A stretch of 64,000 nt of DNA, taken from positions 29,778-93,777 of the forward strand of contig NZ_BONY01000039.1 in NCBI RefSeq assembly GCF_016862955.1, read 5' to 3'. The notes beneath the pieces are model-generated. The model was not told where the DNA came from, made no database searches, and saw only the letters and a list, made by a program, of their open reading frames with translations. The translations under genes were made by a program, and so were the position numbers. The stretch is from Rhizocola hellebori. Its GTDB lineage: Bacteria > Actinomycetota > Actinomycetes > Mycobacteriales > Micromonosporaceae. Below, piece by piece: positions 8,214 to 16,744 of the stretch; position 1 is the stretch's first letter; each line of letters begins with the position of its first letter.

Positions 8214-9851
8214 ATGACGATGCAGGGCGGGCTCACGCGGCTGCGGGAAGAGCTGGCCTCCGCCAGGTATCCCCTGTCGCTGCCGGGAGCGGCCGAGGCC
8301 AGAAGCCTCACCAAGTCCATGTCCGGACAACTGGGCGACTACCTCATTCCGCGGCTGGCCCGGCTCGACGCTCCCCTGCTCGCCGTGGCGGGCGGCTCCA
8401 CCGGCGCGGGAAAGTCGACGCTTGTCAATAGTTTGGTCGGCGACACGGTCAGCGTGGCCAGCGCCCGCCGGCCGACCACGCGGGCACCGGTTCTGGTGTG
8501 CCACCCGAGCGACGAAGCCTGGTTCCGTGAGGGCAAACTGCTGCCGGACCTGAGCCTGCGCATCATCGCCAGCCAGGCCATCGCCCAAGGGCTGGCCCTG
8601 CTCGACGCGCCCGACATCGACTCGGTGGAGGAAGCCAACCGCGTCCTGGCCGAGCAGCTGATGGCCGCCGCCGACCTGTGGCTGTTCGTCACCACGGCGG
8701 TGCGCTATGCCGACGCGGTGCCGTGGGAGGTGCTCGCCGACGCCCGCACCCGGGGAACGTCCTTGGCGATGGTGCTCAACCGGGTACCGCCCGGGGCCGA
8801 TGGCGAAGTGCTGCCGCACCTGCAGGAGATGCTTGCCGAACACGGGCTGGGCACCACCAAGCTTTTCGTGGTCGGCGAGCAGGCGCTGGCGCCCGGCGGC
8901 CTGCTGCCCGCCGCCGCGATCGCCCCGCTGCGGACCTGGCTGGAGACGCTGGCACAGGATGCCGTCGCCCGTGCGGCGGTGGTACGCCAGACCGTGCAGG
9001 GCGCCATCGCGGCGCTAGGCCCGTCGACGCTGAAGCTGGCCGCCGAGGCGGACGCGCAGGCCGAAGCCATCAACGCGCTCGCCGAGTCGGTGGACATCGC
9101 CTATCGCGAAGCCGGATCCGAAGTGGCCCATGGCGTGGAAGACGGCACTCTGTTCCGCGGCGAAGTGCTTGCGCGATGGCAAGAGCTGGTCGGCACCGGC
9201 GAATTCATGCGCGGCGTGCAGGCTGCCGTCGGGCGCTGGCGCGACCGGGTGGTCAGCGCGATCACCGGCAAGCCCCGCCCCACCGAGCAACTGCAGAACG
9301 CGCTGGAGACCGGGCTGGTCACCTTCGTACACAGCGCGGCCACCGACGCCGCCGAGCGGGCCACCAAGGCGTGGCGGGCACATCCGGCCGGGGCCGGTCT
9401 GCTGCGCCCCGAGCTGGCGGAGGCATCTTCCGACATCGATGAGCGAGCCGATCGGGTGGTGCGCGACTGGCAGCGCGGCGTGGTGGAGCTGGTGCGCGAG
9501 GAGTCGGGCAAGAAGCTCTACTACGCCAAGGCCGGCGCCTACGCGGCCAACGCACTCGCGGTCACCTTGATGATCGTCGTGTTCGCGGCGACCGCTTTCA
9601 TCCCCACCGGCGCCGAGATCGCGGTGGGGGCGGGCACGGCGGTGGCCGCCCAGAAGGTGCTGGAGGCGATCTTCGGCGATGAAGCCGTACGCCGCCTGGC
9701 GACCCAAGCCCGCCGAGATCTGCTCACCCGAGTCGATGCCCTGCTGGCCGAGGAAGCCGCCCGTTTCCGCAAGGTCCTCGACTCGTCCGGTGTGGACTCC
9801 GGCGCTGGGGACAGGTTGCGTGCCGCGGCGGCGAAGGTGGCTGCGGCATGA
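8214..9851 (+). CDS. Dynamin-like GTPase, first of a tandem pair
   Basis: 545 aa from ATG 8214 (an in-frame ATG at 8220 is possible). The P-loop is GGSTGAGKST at residues 60-69, the G2-like segment RRPTTRAPV follows, G3 is LLDAPDIDS and G4 is the imperfect NRVP. A long alpha-helical region comes next, then one hydrophobic hairpin (ALAVTLMIVVFAATAFIPTGAE) near residues 445-480. This plan matches the actinobacterial dynamin-like proteins encoded in pairs; in Streptomyces such a pair (DynA/DynB) stabilises the division ring during sporulation septation. It overlaps the second member by ATGA, which suggests a hetero-complex. There is no clear Shine-Dalgarno sequence. Confidence 0.8.
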   Translation: MTMQGGLTRLREELASARYPLSLPGAAEARSLTKSMSGQLGDYLIPRLARLDAPLLAVAGGSTGAGKSTLVNSLVGDTVSVASARRPTTRAPVLVCHPSDEAWFREGKLLPDLSLRIIASQAIAQGLALLDAPDIDSVEEANRVLAEQLMAAADLWLFVTTAVRYADAVPWEVLADARTRGTSLAMVLNRVPPGADGEVLPHLQEMLAEHGLGTTKLFVVGEQALAPGGLLPAAAIAPLRTWLETLAQDAVARAAVVRQTVQGAIAALGPSTLKLAAEADAQAEAINALAESVDIAYREAGSEVAHGVEDGTLFRGEVLARWQELVGTGEFMRGVQAAVGRWRDRVVSAITGKPRPTEQLQNALETGLVTFVHSAATDAAERATKAWRAHPAGAGLLRPELAEASSDIDERADRVVRDWQRGVVELVREESGKKLYYAKAGAYAANALAVTLMIVVFAATAFIPTGAEIAVGAGTAVAAQKVLEAIFGDEAVRRLATQARRDLLTRVDALLAEEAARFRKVLDSSGVDSGAGDRLRAAAAKVAAA

Positions 9852-11392
9852 CCGATCTGGCGGACCGGCTGGCCGCACTGGGCCAGTTCGTCGAGGCGGC
9901 CGGTCCCTACCTCGGTGAGCGGGAGCTGGCGCCGGCCCGTGAGCTTGTCGCCCGCGCCGGGCAGCGGCTGGCCCTGTCGCGCGGGCATACCGTGGTCGCG
10001 TTGGCGGGCTCAACCGGTACCGGAAAATCAAGTATTTTCAACAAAATCGCCGGGGTCGACCTCTCCCAGACCGGCGTGCGGCGGCCGACCACCGGCCAGG
10101 CGCACGCGTGTGTCTGGGGCTCCGGCGACGCCGGCCCGTTGCTGGACTGGCTCAAGGTCAGCCGGCGTCATCAACGCGACGGCGAGGAGCTCGACGGGCT
10201 GATCCTGCTCGATCTGCCCGACTTCGATTCGGTGAACGCCGAGCACCGGATGGAGGCCGACCGGCTGCTCGCCGTGGTGGACCTCATGGTGTGGGTGCTG
10301 AACCCGCAGAAGTACGCCGACCGGGTGGTGCATCGCGGATACATCGAGCAGTTTCAGCGCTACGGCGACATCACGGTGGTCGTGCTCAACCAGGCGGACC
10401 TGCTCTCCGAGACCGACCTGCAGGACTGCCTGACCGATCTGCGCCGCCTGCTCGTCGCCGACGGGCTGGGTAAGGTTCCGCTCATCGCGGCATCGACACT
10501 GGCCGAGCCCGGCTTGACCGGCCTGACCCGGGCGCTGGCCGAGGTGGTGGCGGCCCGCCGGGCGGCGATGCGCAGGCTGGCCGCCGACGTCGACTCGGTG
10601 GTGGCCGGATTCGCCTTTCCTAAAGCCAAAAGCAATTCTCTTCTGGGTACCGTTGACAGCCTCACCGAAGCGCTGGGCCGCGCCGCGGGAGTCCCCACCG
10701 TGGCTCGGGCGACCGAGCAGGCCTACGTGCACCGGGCGCGCAAGGTGACCGGCTGGCCGCCCCTGAAGTGGCTGCGCAAGATGCGGCCGGATCCGTTGGC
10801 GCGCTTGCATCTGGAGGCCGCGGGCGCGACCTCGATCGCCCCGGCGGCCCCGGCCGCGCGAGCCGCGGCCTCGCTTGCGGTGCGCGCGACCGCCGCGAGC
10901 GCCTCGCTGCCCGGGTCTTGGCAGGAGGCGGTGCTGGAGGCCGCACGCTCCAAAATGGACGATCTGCCCGACGCGCTGGACCGAGCCGTCTCCCAGACCG
11001 AGCTCGGGCTGGGCCACACCCGGCTGTGGTGGCGGGCAGTCGGCGTGCTGCAATGGCTTTTCGTGGCCGTGGCCGCCGCCGGGGTGCTGTGGCTGCTCGT
11101 GCGCTACGCGCTTTTCGCGCTGGCCCTGCCCGAGCCACCGATGCCCGACGTGGGCCGCGTGCCGCTGCCGACCGCGCTGCTCGCCGGTGGACTGCTCGCC
11201 GGTCTGGTGCTGTCGTTGCTCGTGCGGCCGGTGGTGCGCCTGGCCGCCCGGCGGCAGCGGCGCAGGGTGGAAAAACGGCTACGCGCCAACGTTTCCCAGG
11301 TCGCTCGCGACTACGTCATCGCCCCTGCCTCAGGGGTCGTCGACGCCTACACGACCGCCGCCAAGGCCCTGGCCGTCGCCGCGAAGCGGTGA
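9848..11392 (+). CDS. Dynamin-like GTPase, second of a tandem pair, membrane-anchored
   Basis: 514 aa, ATG overlapping the preceding stop (ATGA 9848-9851). P-loop GSTGTGKSS at 54-62, G2-like RRPTTGQAH, G3 LLDLPDFDS and a canonical G4 NQAD (VVVLNQADLL). Two strong transmembrane helices lie near residues 395-415 and 435-455, followed by an Arg-rich cytoplasmic tail (RLAARRQRRRVEKRL). Homologous in plan to the upstream gene and probably its partner; a role in membrane remodelling at septa is inferred from the Streptomyces DynA/DynB precedent. Ends two bases before the convergent CoA-binding gene. Confidence 0.8.
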   Translation: MTDLADRLAALGQFVEAAGPYLGERELAPARELVARAGQRLALSRGHTVVALAGSTGTGKSSIFNKIAGVDLSQTGVRRPTTGQAHACVWGSGDAGPLLDWLKVSRRHQRDGEELDGLILLDLPDFDSVNAEHRMEADRLLAVVDLMVWVLNPQKYADRVVHRGYIEQFQRYGDITVVVLNQADLLSETDLQDCLTDLRRLLVADGLGKVPLIAASTLAEPGLTGLTRALAEVVAARRAAMRRLAADVDSVVAGFAFPKAKSNSLLGTVDSLTEALGRAAGVPTVARATEQAYVHRARKVTGWPPLKWLRKMRPDPLARLHLEAAGATSIAPAAPAARAAASLAVRATAASASLPGSWQEAVLEAARSKMDDLPDALDRAVSQTELGLGHTRLWWRAVGVLQWLFVAVAAAGVLWLLVRYALFALALPEPPMPDVGRVPLPTALLAGGLLAGLVLSLLVRPVVRLAARRQRRRVEKRLRANVSQVARDYVIAPASGVVDAYTTAAKALAVAAKR

Positions 11393-11393
11393 G

Positions 11394-11876
11394 CTATTGC
11401 AACCCGGAGCGCACTGAGGTGATGCGCTGGGTGTTGAAGCCGAGCCAGTGCATCCTGCCTACATACCTCGCATGTTCGACTTTGAGGCAGCGGTCCATGA
11501 TGACCCCCACGCCGCCGTCCTCCGCGATCTGGGCGCCCTCGGCGTTGATGACGCCGAACTGGCACCACAGCGCCTTGGCGTGGATGGCGACCGCGTCGCG
11601 GGCGATGCCCGGCAACGCCTCCGGCGCGCGGAAGACGTTCACCACATCCACCGGGACGGGAATGTCCAGCAGGCTCGGATAGCTGGTCTCGCCCAGGATC
11701 GACGACTCGCGCGGGTTCACCGGGATCACCCGATATTGATGCCGCTTAAGGTAATAGCCGACGAAGTAACTGGCGCGAAGCTCGTTATTGGACAGACCCA
11801 CGATGGCGATGGTCTTCGCCGTGTGCAGGATCCGCTGGATCGCCGTCACATCCTGGTACCGCGCGAGATCGATCAT
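11394..11876 (-). CDS. CoA-binding domain protein (YccU-like)
   Basis: 160 aa forming a single CoA-binding Rossmann domain: AIVGLSNNELRASYFVGYYL at the N-terminus, then VIPVNPRES, VDVVNVFRAPE and LWCQFGVINAEGAQIAEDGGV, all hallmarks of the small stand-alone CoA-binding family (YccU/YneT). Biochemical role is not established for the family. The ATG overlaps the metY stop (ATGA), making it the third gene of the metX-metY operon; co-transcription with these sulfur genes is the main clue to its context. Confidence 0.88.
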   Translation of the reverse strand: MIDLARYQDVTAIQRILHTAKTIAIVGLSNNELRASYFVGYYLKRHQYRVIPVNPRESSILGETSYPSLLDIPVPVDVVNVFRAPEALPGIARDAVAIHAKALWCQFGVINAEGAQIAEDGGVGVIMDRCLKVEHARYVGRMHWLGFNTQRITSVRSGLQ

Positions 11877-13183
11877 GCTGGCGCTACCTCGTTTCCTGAT
11901 TTGGCGGCGTGTGCGAAACCCTGTTCCAGGTCCCAGATCAGGTCGTCGACGGATTCGGTGCCCACCGACAGTCGCACCGTGCCCGGGGCGACCCCGGCTG
12001 CCTGCAGCTCGGCGTCGCTCAGCTGCCGGTGCGTCGTGCTGGCCGGATGGATGATCAAGCTCTTCGCGTCGCCGACGTTGGCCAGGTGGGACCAGAGCGT
12101 CACCCCGCGAATGAGGTCCTGCCCGCCTTCGCGCCCACCGGCGCAGTCGAACGAGAACACCGCGCCCGCCCCGCGCGGCAGGTACTTTTCCACGTGCGCC
12201 CGATACTTGCTTGTGGGCAGGCCGGGATAGGTCACATTGGACGCCATCGGATGCGACTCGAGGAACTCCGCCACGGCCACCGCGTTTTCCACGTGGCGTT
12301 GCATGCGCAGGGACAGGGTCTCAAGCCCTTGCAGGAAAAGGAAAGCGTTGAACGGCGCGAGCGCCCCGCCGAGGTCGCGCAGCGTCTCGGCGCGCAGCTT
12401 CATGCAATAGCCGTAGGTGCCGAACGTCTCGTGGAACTGCAGGCCGTGGTAGGCGGGCGACGGGTCGGCGATGACCGGGAACCGGCCGTTGGACCAGTTG
12501 AAGGTGCCGGCCTCGACGACCACACCGCCGATGCTGGTGCCGTGGCCGCCGATGAACTTGGTCGCCGAGTGGATCACGATGTCGGCGCCCCATTCGATGG
12601 GCCGGCACAGGTACGGCGTCGCGAACGTGTTGTCGACGATCAATGGCAGGTCGTGCTCGTGCGCGATGGCGGCCAGGGTTTCGATGTCGAGCACGTTGCC
12701 GGAGGGGTTGCCGATCGTCTCGCCGAAGAAGGCTTTCGTGTTCGGGCGCACCGCCTGCCGCCACGCGTCGGGATCGTCGGGGTCGACCCAGGTCAGCTCG
12801 ACGTTCATCTTGCGCAGCAGGTGCTTGAACTGGTTCACCGTGCCGCCGTAGAGCGCCGAGGACGACACCACGTGGTCGCCCGGCTGCAAGAGGGTGAACA
12901 GGGCGGCCGCCTGCGCGGCGATGCCGCTGGCGAACGCGACCGCGCCAGCGCCACCTTCGAGGTTGGCCATCCGCTCCTCGAACACCGCGACGGTCGGGTT
13001 CATGATGCGCGAGTAGGTGTTGCCGTATTCCTGGAGGTTGAAATAGGCCGCCGCCGATTCCGGGTCCTCGAACACGTAGCTGGTGGTCTGGAAGATCGGC
13101 ACCGCGCGGGCCCCGGTGTTCGGGTCGGGCCGCTGCCCGGCGTGAAGCTGGCGGGTCTCGAACCCGAATTCGCGCTCATTCAC
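11873..13183 (-). CDS. metY: O-acetylhomoserine sulfhydrylase
   Basis: 436-aa PLP enzyme of the Cys/Met metabolism family. It makes L-homocysteine from O-acetylhomoserine and sulfide, bypassing cystathionine. Visible: FQTTSYVFED, NTYSRIMNPT, the GIAAQAAAL and SSALYGGT segments, IVDNTFATPYL, and the PLP-lysine in HSATKFIGGHG (Lys209). Start is GTG 13183-13181 with AAGGA eight bases upstream; an upstream in-frame start inside metX would add 22 residues not typical of the family. The stop of metX and this start share one base (TAGTG). Works directly after MetX in methionine synthesis and as the entry point for sulfide made from imported sulfate or sulfonate. Confidence 0.95.
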   Translation of the reverse strand: MNEREFGFETRQLHAGQRPDPNTGARAVPIFQTTSYVFEDPESAAAYFNLQEYGNTYSRIMNPTVAVFEERMANLEGGAGAVAFASGIAAQAAALFTLLQPGDHVVSSSALYGGTVNQFKHLLRKMNVELTWVDPDDPDAWRQAVRPNTKAFFGETIGNPSGNVLDIETLAAIAHEHDLPLIVDNTFATPYLCRPIEWGADIVIHSATKFIGGHGTSIGGVVVEAGTFNWSNGRFPVIADPSPAYHGLQFHETFGTYGYCMKLRAETLRDLGGALAPFNAFLFLQGLETLSLRMQRHVENAVAVAEFLESHPMASNVTYPGLPTSKYRAHVEKYLPRGAGAVFSFDCAGGREGGQDLIRGVTLWSHLANVGDAKSLIIHPASTTHRQLSDAELQAAGVAPGTVRLSVGTESVDDLIWDLEQGFAHAAKSGNEVAPA

Positions 13184-14397
13184 TAGAGGGTCCTTTGCAG
13201 GAAGCGCTGGATGATGGGCGTTTGCCGCGCTTCCTCCAGCAGAAAGCAATCGTGGCCATATGGCGCATCAATTATGTGGTACTCGACCGGCTTACCGAGC
13301 GCACGCAAGGCCTCTTCGATGTCGGCCGAGGCCTGCGGCGGATACAGCCAGTCGGAGCTGAAAGCGATCAGCAGTGTGCGCGCGGCATAGTTTTCGAGAG
13401 CGCGCGTGAGGGATCCGTTGCCGTGCTCCCGCGCGAGGTCGAAGTAGGTCAGCGCCCGCGAGGTGTAGAGATAGGTGTTGGCGTCAAAGCGTTTGACGAA
13501 CGACTCGGCCTGATGCCGCAGATAGCTTTCGACCTCGAACTCCGGCTCGGTGATCGTGTAGCGGATGTCGTCGGCGAACTGCAGCTTGCGGCCGAACCGA
13601 TCGGTCAGCGCCGGCCCGGACAGGTAGGTGATGTGGCCGACCATGCGGGCCACCCCCATCCCGGCATCGGGCGCGCGGCCGGTGCCGTAGTACTGCCCTT
13701 CTTGCCACGCCGGGTCGCGCATGATCGAATCCCGGGCGATCGAGTTCCACGCCACGCCCTGCGCGTGCAGGGCGTGCGTGCTCGCGATGGCCACCACAGC
13801 ATCGACCTGATCCGGATAGAGGATCGCCCATTGCATGGCCTGCATCCCGCCCAGCGAGCCACCGGCCACCGCGGCAAGCCGCTCGATGCCGAGGACGTCG
13901 AGGAAAGCGCGCTGGGTGCGCACCATGTCCGCCACCGTGATCACCGGAAAGCTCGCCCCGAACGGCGCGCCGGTCGCCGGGTCGATCGACGACGGCCCAG
14001 TCGTGCCGCGGCAGCCGCCCAGGATGTTGGTGGACACGACAAAATATCGGTCGGTGTCGAAGGCCTTGCCGGGACCTATCATCCCGTCCCACCAGCCGAG
14101 CCCCTTGCCCGCGGTGCCGTCCCGGCCTTCGGCCGCGAACCCATCTCGGGTCCCCGACTCGGGCGGAGTTTTCGCGAAGCCGGCGGCATGAGCGTCTCCG
14201 CTGAGCGCGTGGCAGACCAGGATGACGTTGTCGCGCAATGCCGAAAGCGTCCCGTAAGTCTCATACGCGACACGCACCGGCCCCAGTTCTCGTCCACAAT
14301 CGAGCCTTACCGACTCGGGAAGGTCGAGGTACTGCGTGTCGACGCTGCCAACGGAGCCAGCGGCGAGCGTCGGGGGCGTGGGCATAGGCGCGATCAT
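13183..14397 (-). CDS. metX: Homoserine O-acetyltransferase
   Basis: 404-aa alpha/beta hydrolase. Catalyses acetyl-CoA + L-homoserine to O-acetyl-L-homoserine. Catalytic Ser181 in GGSLGGMQ, Asp in SSDWLYPP and His in YGHDCFL are all present; NTNILGGCRGTTGPSS-like and VRTQRAFLDVLGI segments are characteristic. Start ATG 14397, with ATG 14385 as alternative. A -10-like TACACT lies on the minus strand at 14426-14421. The intergenic region is shared with the divergent OsmC gene and holds the 13-bp sulfur-regulon element at 14443-14455. Confidence 0.95.
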   Translation of the reverse strand: MIAPMPTPPTLAAGSVGSVDTQYLDLPESVRLDCGRELGPVRVAYETYGTLSALRDNVILVCHALSGDAHAAGFAKTPPESGTRDGFAAEGRDGTAGKGLGWWDGMIGPGKAFDTDRYFVVSTNILGGCRGTTGPSSIDPATGAPFGASFPVITVADMVRTQRAFLDVLGIERLAAVAGGSLGGMQAMQWAILYPDQVDAVVAIASTHALHAQGVAWNSIARDSIMRDPAWQEGQYYGTGRAPDAGMGVARMVGHITYLSGPALTDRFGRKLQFADDIRYTITEPEFEVESYLRHQAESFVKRFDANTYLYTSRALTYFDLAREHGNGSLTRALENYAARTLLIAFSSDWLYPPQASADIEEALRALGKPVEYHIIDAPYGHDCFLLEEARQTPIIQRFLQRTL

Positions 14398-14420
14398 AGC
14401 TAGTCCCCATTGGCCAAGCC

Positions 14421-14455
14421 AGTGTATTGTCGTTCAACCCGATAGGATTTCTAGG
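14421..14455. promoter_or_regulatory. Divergent metX/osmC control region with TAGGATWTSTAGG element
   Basis: TAGGATTTCTAGG at 14443-14455 matches, within the consensus TAGGATWTSTAGG, the elements at 21796-21808 and 26257-26269. It sits about 20 bp upstream of a minus-strand -10-like TACACT (14426-14421) for metX, and 27 bp upstream of the osmC start. This copy lacks the upstream TCCTA half-site found in the other two. Confidence 0.5.
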
Positions 14456-14481
14456 AATTAGGCGAGGAAAGGAAATCCGAT

Positions 14482-15027
14482 ATGACCACAGCCGATAACG
14501 GAGTCAACGTCCAAGCGCTGCTCGACGCGCGTGAGGCATTGAAGAACGCGCCCGAGGCGGCCCAGTTCACCTGGCGGGCCACCTCCAAATGGCAGAAAGG
14601 CGTGCACAGCACGACGACGGTCCAGAACTTCTTCGGCCTCGGGCAGGAGCAGAGCCACAAGACCGAAACCGTGCTCGACGCCGACCACCCCGAGGTCTTC
14701 GCGGCCGAGGACAACGCCATCACCCCGATCGAGTACCTCCTCGTCGGCCTGGCCAGCTGCCTGACCGCGGGCGTGGCCTCGGTCGCGCAGAACCGCGGCA
14801 TCCAGCTGCGCTCGGTGGAGTCGGTGGTCGAAGGCAACCACGACATCCGCGGGATCCTCGGCGACACCGATGTCCGCAACGGCTACAACGACATCAAGGT
14901 GACCTTCACCATCGACGCCGACGCGTCGAAGCAGGAGATCGAGGCGCTGGTGGCCCAGTCGCAGAAGCGTTCGGCAGTGTTCGACGCGCTGACCAACCCG
15001 ACGAACGTCAGCGTCGAAGTCGCCTGA
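14482..15027 (+). CDS. OsmC-family protein
   Basis: 181 aa with the OsmC fold; members reduce hydroperoxides or carry thiol/sulfane groups. The LASCLTAGVASVAQNRGI helix carries the usual second cysteine region, but the Ohr/OsmC first catalytic cysteine position in the N-terminal half is not a cysteine (only Cys93 or so is present in the protein), so a classical two-Cys peroxidase is unlikely. OsmC-like proteins are frequent in sulfur-metabolism operons. Start ATG 14482 with AGGAAAGG upstream. Divergent from metX and 13 bp before the flavin monooxygenase, with which it probably forms an operon. Confidence 0.8.
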   Translation: MTTADNGVNVQALLDAREALKNAPEAAQFTWRATSKWQKGVHSTTTVQNFFGLGQEQSHKTETVLDADHPEVFAAEDNAITPIEYLLVGLASCLTAGVASVAQNRGIQLRSVESVVEGNHDIRGILGDTDVRNGYNDIKVTFTIDADASKQEIEALVAQSQKRSAVFDALTNPTNVSVEVA

Positions 15028-15040
15028 GGAGGGCCGAGCC

Positions 15041-16258
15041 ATCGAGCAAACCACGACGGTCGTCATTGGAGCCGGACATGCGGGCCTTGCCGCAAGCCAC
15101 TTCCTCACCGAACGTTCCATCGACCATGTGGTGCTCGAGCGCGGCGAAGTCGCGAATTCCTGGCGACGTGAACGCTGGGAGTCCTTGCGCCTGCTCACCC
15201 CCAACTGGCAAACCCGGTTGCCCGGCCACCACTACGAAGGCCCGGACCCCGACGGCTACATGACGATGGGCGAAGTGATCAAATTCATCGATCACTTCGC
15301 CGCCGTCTGCCGGGCTCCGGTCCGGACTTCCGTCGCGGTGACGTCGCTGCGCCGCGCCGACGACGGCTACCTGGTGGCCACCAATGACGGCGATATCCGT
15401 TGCCGCACAGCGATTATCGCCAGCGGCGCCTGCAACCTTCCGGCAGTGCCCGCGCTCGCCGAAGCCGTCCCTTCCGCCTTAACGCAATTCACTCCTTTTG
15501 GGTACCAAGGCCCCGCGCACCTTCCCGACGGCGGCGTGCTCGTGGTCGGGGCCTCCGCCACCGGCGTGCAGCTGGCCGCCGAAATCCGGCGATCGGGCCG
15601 CCCGGTCATCCTGTCGGTAGGTGAGCATGTGCGGCTGCCGCGCACCTACCGCGGCCGCGATGTGCTGTGGTGGATGGACTCCTCCGGGGTGTGGGACCAG
15701 CGGCACGACGAGATCGACGACCTCGCCCGGGCGCGGCGGCTGCCGTCGCCGCAACTGGTCGGCACCCCCGAACGGACGACGCTCGACCTCAACGCCCTCA
15801 GCGCGATGGGCATCGAGCTGACCGGGCGGCTGGCCGCCGTACGCGACGGCCGGGCGCTGTTCTCCGGCGGTCTGCGCAACGTGTTCGCGCTTGCCGACCT
15901 CAAACTGCAGCGCCTGCTGGACACGTTCGACGCGTGGGCCGGGTCTGCGGAAGCGGGCGAAGGCTTCGAGCCGACCCTGGTACCGGCCTCGCCGCGGCTA
16001 CAGCTCGATCTGCGAAGCGGTGAGGTCCGCACCATCGTCTGGGCCACCGGTTTCCGGCCCGACTACCGGTGGCTCGATTTGCCCGTGCTCGACGCGAAGG
16101 GCCACCTGCAACACGACGGCGGCGTGGTGGCCACCCCCGGGCTCTACGCGCTGGGGCTGCCCGTGCTGCGCCGCCGCAAGTCCACCTTCATCCACGGCAT
16201 CTCAGACGATGCCCGCGACGTGATCGAGCACCTGGCGCAAACCCTTGCCGCGCGGTGA
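15041..16258 (+). CDS. FAD-dependent monooxygenase-like protein, apparent ATC start
   Basis: 405 aa when read from ATC 15041. The frame has no ATG, GTG or TTG between the preceding stop region and GTG 15128, yet the essential FAD Rossmann motif GAGHAGLAASHFL is encoded at 15068-15106, upstream of that GTG. GAGGAGGG sits seven bases before the ATC, exactly where a start is expected, giving Met-Glu-Gln-Thr-Thr-Thr-Val-Val-Ile-Gly. A second dinucleotide motif, GVLVVGASATGVQLA, follows near residue 170 and LRLLTPNWQTRLPG is typical of YUCCA/FMO-type flavoproteins. Probably oxidises a small substrate with NADPH; substrate unknown. It follows osmC by 13 bp and is convergent with the Rrf2 gene. Confidence 0.8.
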   Translation: MEQTTTVVIGAGHAGLAASHFLTERSIDHVVLERGEVANSWRRERWESLRLLTPNWQTRLPGHHYEGPDPDGYMTMGEVIKFIDHFAAVCRAPVRTSVAVTSLRRADDGYLVATNDGDIRCRTAIIASGACNLPAVPALAEAVPSALTQFTPFGYQGPAHLPDGGVLVVGASATGVQLAAEIRRSGRPVILSVGEHVRLPRTYRGRDVLWWMDSSGVWDQRHDEIDDLARARRLPSPQLVGTPERTTLDLNALSAMGIELTGRLAAVRDGRALFSGGLRNVFALADLKLQRLLDTFDAWAGSAEAGEGFEPTLVPASPRLQLDLRSGEVRTIVWATGFRPDYRWLDLPVLDAKGHLQHDGGVVATPGLYALGLPVLRRRKSTFIHGISDDARDVIEHLAQTLAAR

Positions 16259-16260
16259 AT

Positions 16261-16683
16261 TCACGGCCCGCCCGTGGCGCGCTCGCGGGAGTCCAGAAGG
16301 TCGTCGAGGGTGGTGTTGTCGAGCAGCTCGCTGGTGGCCGCGTGCACGGCCCGCCAGAGCGCCGGCAGGTGGGTGGCCGCGCCGTGGTAGCTGATCGTGT
16401 GGGGCGGCCGGCTGCGGATGCTGGCAAGCTCGCCGCTGACCGCCCTCATGATGTCGCCTATGCTGATCTGCCCGGCCGGTCTGGCCAAGCCATATCCGCC
16501 ATCTGTTCCCGACCGGCTCTTGAGCAGACCGGCACGGCGCAAGTCGCTCAGAATCGACGACAGGTAGGTGGCGGGGATGTTCTGCATCGTCGCCAGTTCT
16601 CTGGTGGTGACCGAACTGTCCGGCAACGCGGCTATGGCCAGCATGGCCTGGACAGCGTAATCATTTCGAGCTGAGATATGCAC
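16261..16683 (-). CDS. Rrf2-family transcriptional regulator (CymR-like, no Fe-S cysteines)
   Basis: 140 aa. N-terminal winged helix opening with ISARNDYAVQAMLAIAAL, recognition region ELATMQNIPATYLSSIL, wing GTDGGYGLARPAGQISIGDIMRAV. It contains no cysteine, unlike IscR, NsrR or RsrR; this is the state of the sulfur regulator CymR of Firmicutes. GTG start at 16683-16681 with a weak ribosome site. It lies 61 bp downstream of cysA, separated by a hairpin, so it may be read through at lower level from the sulfate operon. It is the only dedicated regulator next to the sulfur genes and is the natural candidate for binding the repeated TAGGATWTSTAGG element; that link is inference. Confidence 0.85.
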   Translation of the reverse strand: MHISARNDYAVQAMLAIAALPDSSVTTRELATMQNIPATYLSSILSDLRRAGLLKSRSGTDGGYGLARPAGQISIGDIMRAVSGELASIRSRPPHTISYHGAATHLPALWRAVHAATSELLDNTTLDDLLDSRERATGGP

Positions 16684-16699
16684 GGCTTCGCTGATTTCT

Positions 16700-16731
16700 G
16701 CCGGCGGTCACCAGCTGACCGGACCGCCGGC
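16700..16731 (-). terminator. Hairpin between cysA and the Rrf2 gene
   Basis: Perfect 10-bp inverted repeat GCCGGCGGTC / GACCGCCGGC with a 12-nt loop, starting 13 bp after the cysA stop on the minus strand. It could terminate the sulfate operon or reduce read-through into the regulator. Confidence 0.6.
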
Positions 16732-16744
16732 GTTGTGGTGTGCG

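Noticed and set aside
9015..10031. Minus-strand frame across the junction of the two GTPase genes
   Set aside because: Antisense to both P-loop GTPases; no domain recognised.
11909..13186. Plus-strand frame opposite metY
   Set aside because: Shadow of a well-defined PLP enzyme.
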